From: Helicobacter sp.
Lineage (GTDB): Bacteria > Campylobacterota > Campylobacteria > Campylobacterales > Helicobacteraceae
Length of the DNA stretch: 6,515 nucleotides
Assembly (NCBI GenBank): GCA_014799985.1
Contig: JAAVGZ010000071.1
Coordinates: 1-6,515 of the forward strand
Direction: 5' to 3'
Part shown: in pieces, positions 4,988 to 6,515 of the stretch
How the letters are laid out: each line of letters starts with the position of its first letter
Numbering within the stretch: the first letter of the stretch is position 1
Position numbers and translations under genes: made by a program
Notes under the pieces: model-generated
The model's database searches: none
What the model was told of the DNA's origin: nothing
The model's input: only the letters and a program-made list of their open reading frames with translations

Positions 4988-5616
4988 CTGCCCCCCTTTT
5001 TTTGCTCGGCAATGGTGCGCAACATTCCCTTGAACACGAGAGAATCGTCTTGGATTGCTCCCGTAAAGAATCGCGCCAAAAATTTGCCATCGCCGCCTGT
5101 GAAATAGAGTTTCTTGTTTTTCGCAATCGATTCAATCGTGAGTATGATGCTCTTGAGCGCGCCATAGCTCAACGCATCGCGCGTGTTTTGCGGAAACGCG
5201 TTGAACTCAATCGCGAGATTGAGCTCGCTGCCAAGCATCGGCGAAATCGCGCGATACATCTTGCCATACACCGCGAGACCGGGCAGAATGCAGCCGCCAA
5301 GGTGCATGTTGTCTTGCATGACATCAATCGTAATCGCGCTGCCCGCATCGACAATCACGCCATCGCTCACGCCCTTGCACGCGGCGATTCTGTCTGCGCC
5401 AAGCCCGATGTATGCCGTGTCGAGCAGCATGTAGGGCGTGAGATTGATGGCTTCGGGGAACATCTCGAGCAGATATTTGGTCTTTTTTTGATTCACGCTG
5501 ACATAATACATCGGCAGCAGCGCCTCATCGCGCTCCAAGCGCTCTGCTTGCACCTTCCACACGCGTCCGCTGTAATAGAAATGCAGATAGCTGTTGCCGA
5601 TGTCGCACAAAACCAT
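4984..5616 (-). CDS. coaX: Type III pantothenate kinase (CoaX)
   Basis: Phosphorylates pantothenate to 4'-phosphopantothenate, the first step of coenzyme A synthesis, in the cytoplasm. At 210 residues it is near the length of the H. pylori CoaX. Motifs of the ASKHA-fold type III family are seen: N-terminal phosphate loop DIGNS (5-9), GLGADR (71-76), VDAGSAITID (89-98) with the conserved D90, GGCILPGL (107-114), NTRDALSYG (144-152) and FTGGDG (172-177). No key residue seems missing. The start has AGGGG six bases upstream (5627-5623), overlapping the stop of the preceding gene. The last codons (EQKKGGR) are encoded by an A7G6 tract with a potential frameshift site, and the stop overlaps hisG. 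Confidence 0.95.
   Translation of the reverse strand: MVLCDIGNSYLHFYYSGRVWKVQAERLERDEALLPMYYVSVNQKKTKYLLEMFPEAINLTPYMLLDTAYIGLGADRIAACKGVSDGVIVDAGSAITIDVMQDNMHLGGCILPGLAVYGKMYRAISPMLGSELNLAIEFNAFPQNTRDALSYGALKSIILTIESIAKNKKLYFTGGDGKFLARFFTGAIQDDSLVFKGMLRTIAEQKKGGR
4991..5003 (-). other. A7G6 tract: hisG ribosome binding site and possible -1 frameshift or slippage site
   Basis: The minus strand reads c-AAAAAAA-GGGGGG-cag-ATGA. In the coaX frame the codons are caA AAA AAG GGG GGC, so an A_AAA_AAG heptamer is exactly in phase, as in the known dnaX-type slippery site. The hisG frame is -1 relative to coaX, so a -1 shift reads GGG GGG CAG and on into the hisG ATG without a stop. The AAGGGG part lies five bases before the hisG start and is also a good Shine-Dalgarno sequence. 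Tract and phase are directly visible; use as a frameshift site is inference. Confidence 0.45.
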
Positions 5617-5625
5617 GCCTAGCCC

Positions 5626-6515
5626 CTATGGAATCTTGATGTAGTATTCGCCAAAATACAAGGCTTTCGTGTCGCCAAAGGTGGGCATTTGCACATCGCG
5701 CGTGATTTCATAGACGCGATACGATTCGAAGTCGGGCTCAAGCGCGATGACATAGCCACGCTTCTCGAGGATTGCGAGCTCCTGCCCGACAGCCACAGCG
5801 AGGAAATGGGCGAACGAAAACTTGATGCGCTTTTGGATATTGAGATTCATGTCGCATAGCAAGACCTCGCCATCGGTCGTGAAGATATAGACTCTATCGC
5901 GCAACACGAGCACTTCGCGCACATTGACGTCTTGCGTGCTGATATACTCGGGGCTCACGGCAATCAGCCGAAACTTGGTCGCGGCAAAAAGGCGGTTGTT
6001 GAACACATCGAGGAAGCTGACATTGTTGAACTGCGGCGCGTTGCCCACGACAACATTGCGCACAACCTGCAAGCGCGTGTGGTCGACAATCACGAGCGCG
6101 CCATCGAGAGTTGGGAAAATCACCAAGTCGCGCAAGAAATAGGGGTTGGCGTTGGTGTCGCTAATCGCGCTCACGCTCGGCTGCTTTTGGCTAAACAGAA
6201 TCTGCTCCGTGTTGGAATCTTGTAACAAAAGCGTGTTGTCGGCGAGCACAAGCGCGAGAATCGTGCCATTCATCGAGGCGGCAAGCGGCTTGTGCGCATA
6301 GCTCAAACGTCGCTTCGCGCCGCTTTGTGTGTCGAGAATCTGCAATTCCTCGCCACAGAGCGCGAGGACATTTTCCTCGTTCTCGCTCAAAAACGCACAG
6401 CCACGCTCGAGCTTGTAGCTCGAGATTCCAGCGCGCGTGAGCACAGCGCCATTCTCGAGCGTGATTCCGCCGCTTTTTTCCACAGCAAGCGGCGAGGCGA
6501 GCGAGAGCGGCTGCA
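5626..6515 (-). CDS. Beta-propeller-like (PQQ/WD40-type) protein, 5' end outside window
   Basis: At least 295 residues are visible and the frame is open to the right edge, so the N-terminus lies outside. A GTG at 6483 is in frame but has no ribosome binding site and the frame continues upstream, so it is unlikely to be the start. The protein consists of repeated short beta-strand patterns such as LALCGEELQILDTQSG, TLDGALVIVDHTRLQVV, VYIFTTDGEVLLCD and AILEKRGYVIALEP, as in blade repeats of PQQ-like or WD40 propellers. Campylobacterota often encode a propeller-like lipoprotein near coaX, from memory, so an exported envelope protein is plausible, but the signal region is not in view. Its TAG lies 9 bases before the coaX ATG. 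Which propeller subfamily it belongs to, including any BamB-like role, cannot be decided here. Confidence 0.7.
   Translation of the reverse strand, partial: QPLSLASPLAVEKSGGITLENGAVLTRAGISSYKLERGCAFLSENEENVLALCGEELQILDTQSGAKRRLSYAHKPLAASMNGTILALVLADNTLLLQDSNTEQILFSQKQPSVSAISDTNANPYFLRDLVIFPTLDGALVIVDHTRLQVVRNVVVGNAPQFNNVSFLDVFNNRLFAATKFRLIAVSPEYISTQDVNVREVLVLRDRVYIFTTDGEVLLCDMNLNIQKRIKFSFAHFLAVAVGQELAILEKRGYVIALEPDFESYRVYEITRDVQMPTFGDTKALYFGEYYIKIP

Noticed and set aside
4939..5622. A 227-codon plus-strand frame opposite coaX
   Set aside because: It mirrors coaX and the hisG start, both of which have complete motifs; its own translation is biased (Ala, Arg, His rich) and has no recognisable domain.
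6481..6483. GTG start codon for the propeller-like protein
   Set aside because: The frame stays open upstream to the window edge, no ribosome binding site precedes the GTG and no signal peptide follows it, so the gene is treated as 5'-incomplete.

Overview
The window looks like chromosome of a Campylobacterota member, most plausibly a Helicobacter-like (non-pylori, histidine-synthesising) species. Grounds: a CoaX-type pantothenate kinase close in length to the H. pylori enzyme, a short-form HisG, a NIT-domain chemoreceptor and an EAL protein whose DDFG loop and AEFVHS segment resemble Campylobacterota EAL proteins as I remember them. Base composition is near half GC by eye, high for a Helicobacter, so the genus is an inference only.

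All recognised genes lie on the minus strand. Read in transcription order (right to left) they are: the 3' part of a beta-propeller-like protein running off the right edge (5626-6515); coaX, type III pantothenate kinase (4984-5616); hisG, short-form ATP phosphoribosyltransferase (4364-4987); a small exported protein of unknown function (4041-4367); an EAL-domain c-di-GMP phosphodiesterase-like protein with a degenerate N-terminal half (2535-4040); then, after an 84-base gap, a NIT-domain methyl-accepting chemotaxis protein (450-2450). The first five are packed like one operon: gaps of 9 and 0 bases and two ATGA stop/start overlaps. The chemoreceptor has its own strong Shine-Dalgarno sequence and a possible extended -10 promoter in the gap. 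Metabolic genes (CoA, histidine) are thus physically coupled to an envelope protein and a second-messenger protein, with chemotaxis just downstream.

The first ~449 bases hold no credible gene. They are a dense mosaic of short palindromic repeat units: two units with the same tail but different hairpins, an inverted pair sharing termini around different core palindromes, another inverted pair differing by a 7-base indel, a G-rich hairpin and a terminal hairpin after the chemoreceptor gene.

The main points for a second look are this repeat mosaic and an A7G6 tract at the end of coaX. That tract contains an in-phase A_AAA_AAG slippery heptamer; a -1 shift there would read straight into hisG and give a CoaX-HisG fusion, although the same tract also serves plausibly as the hisG ribosome binding site.
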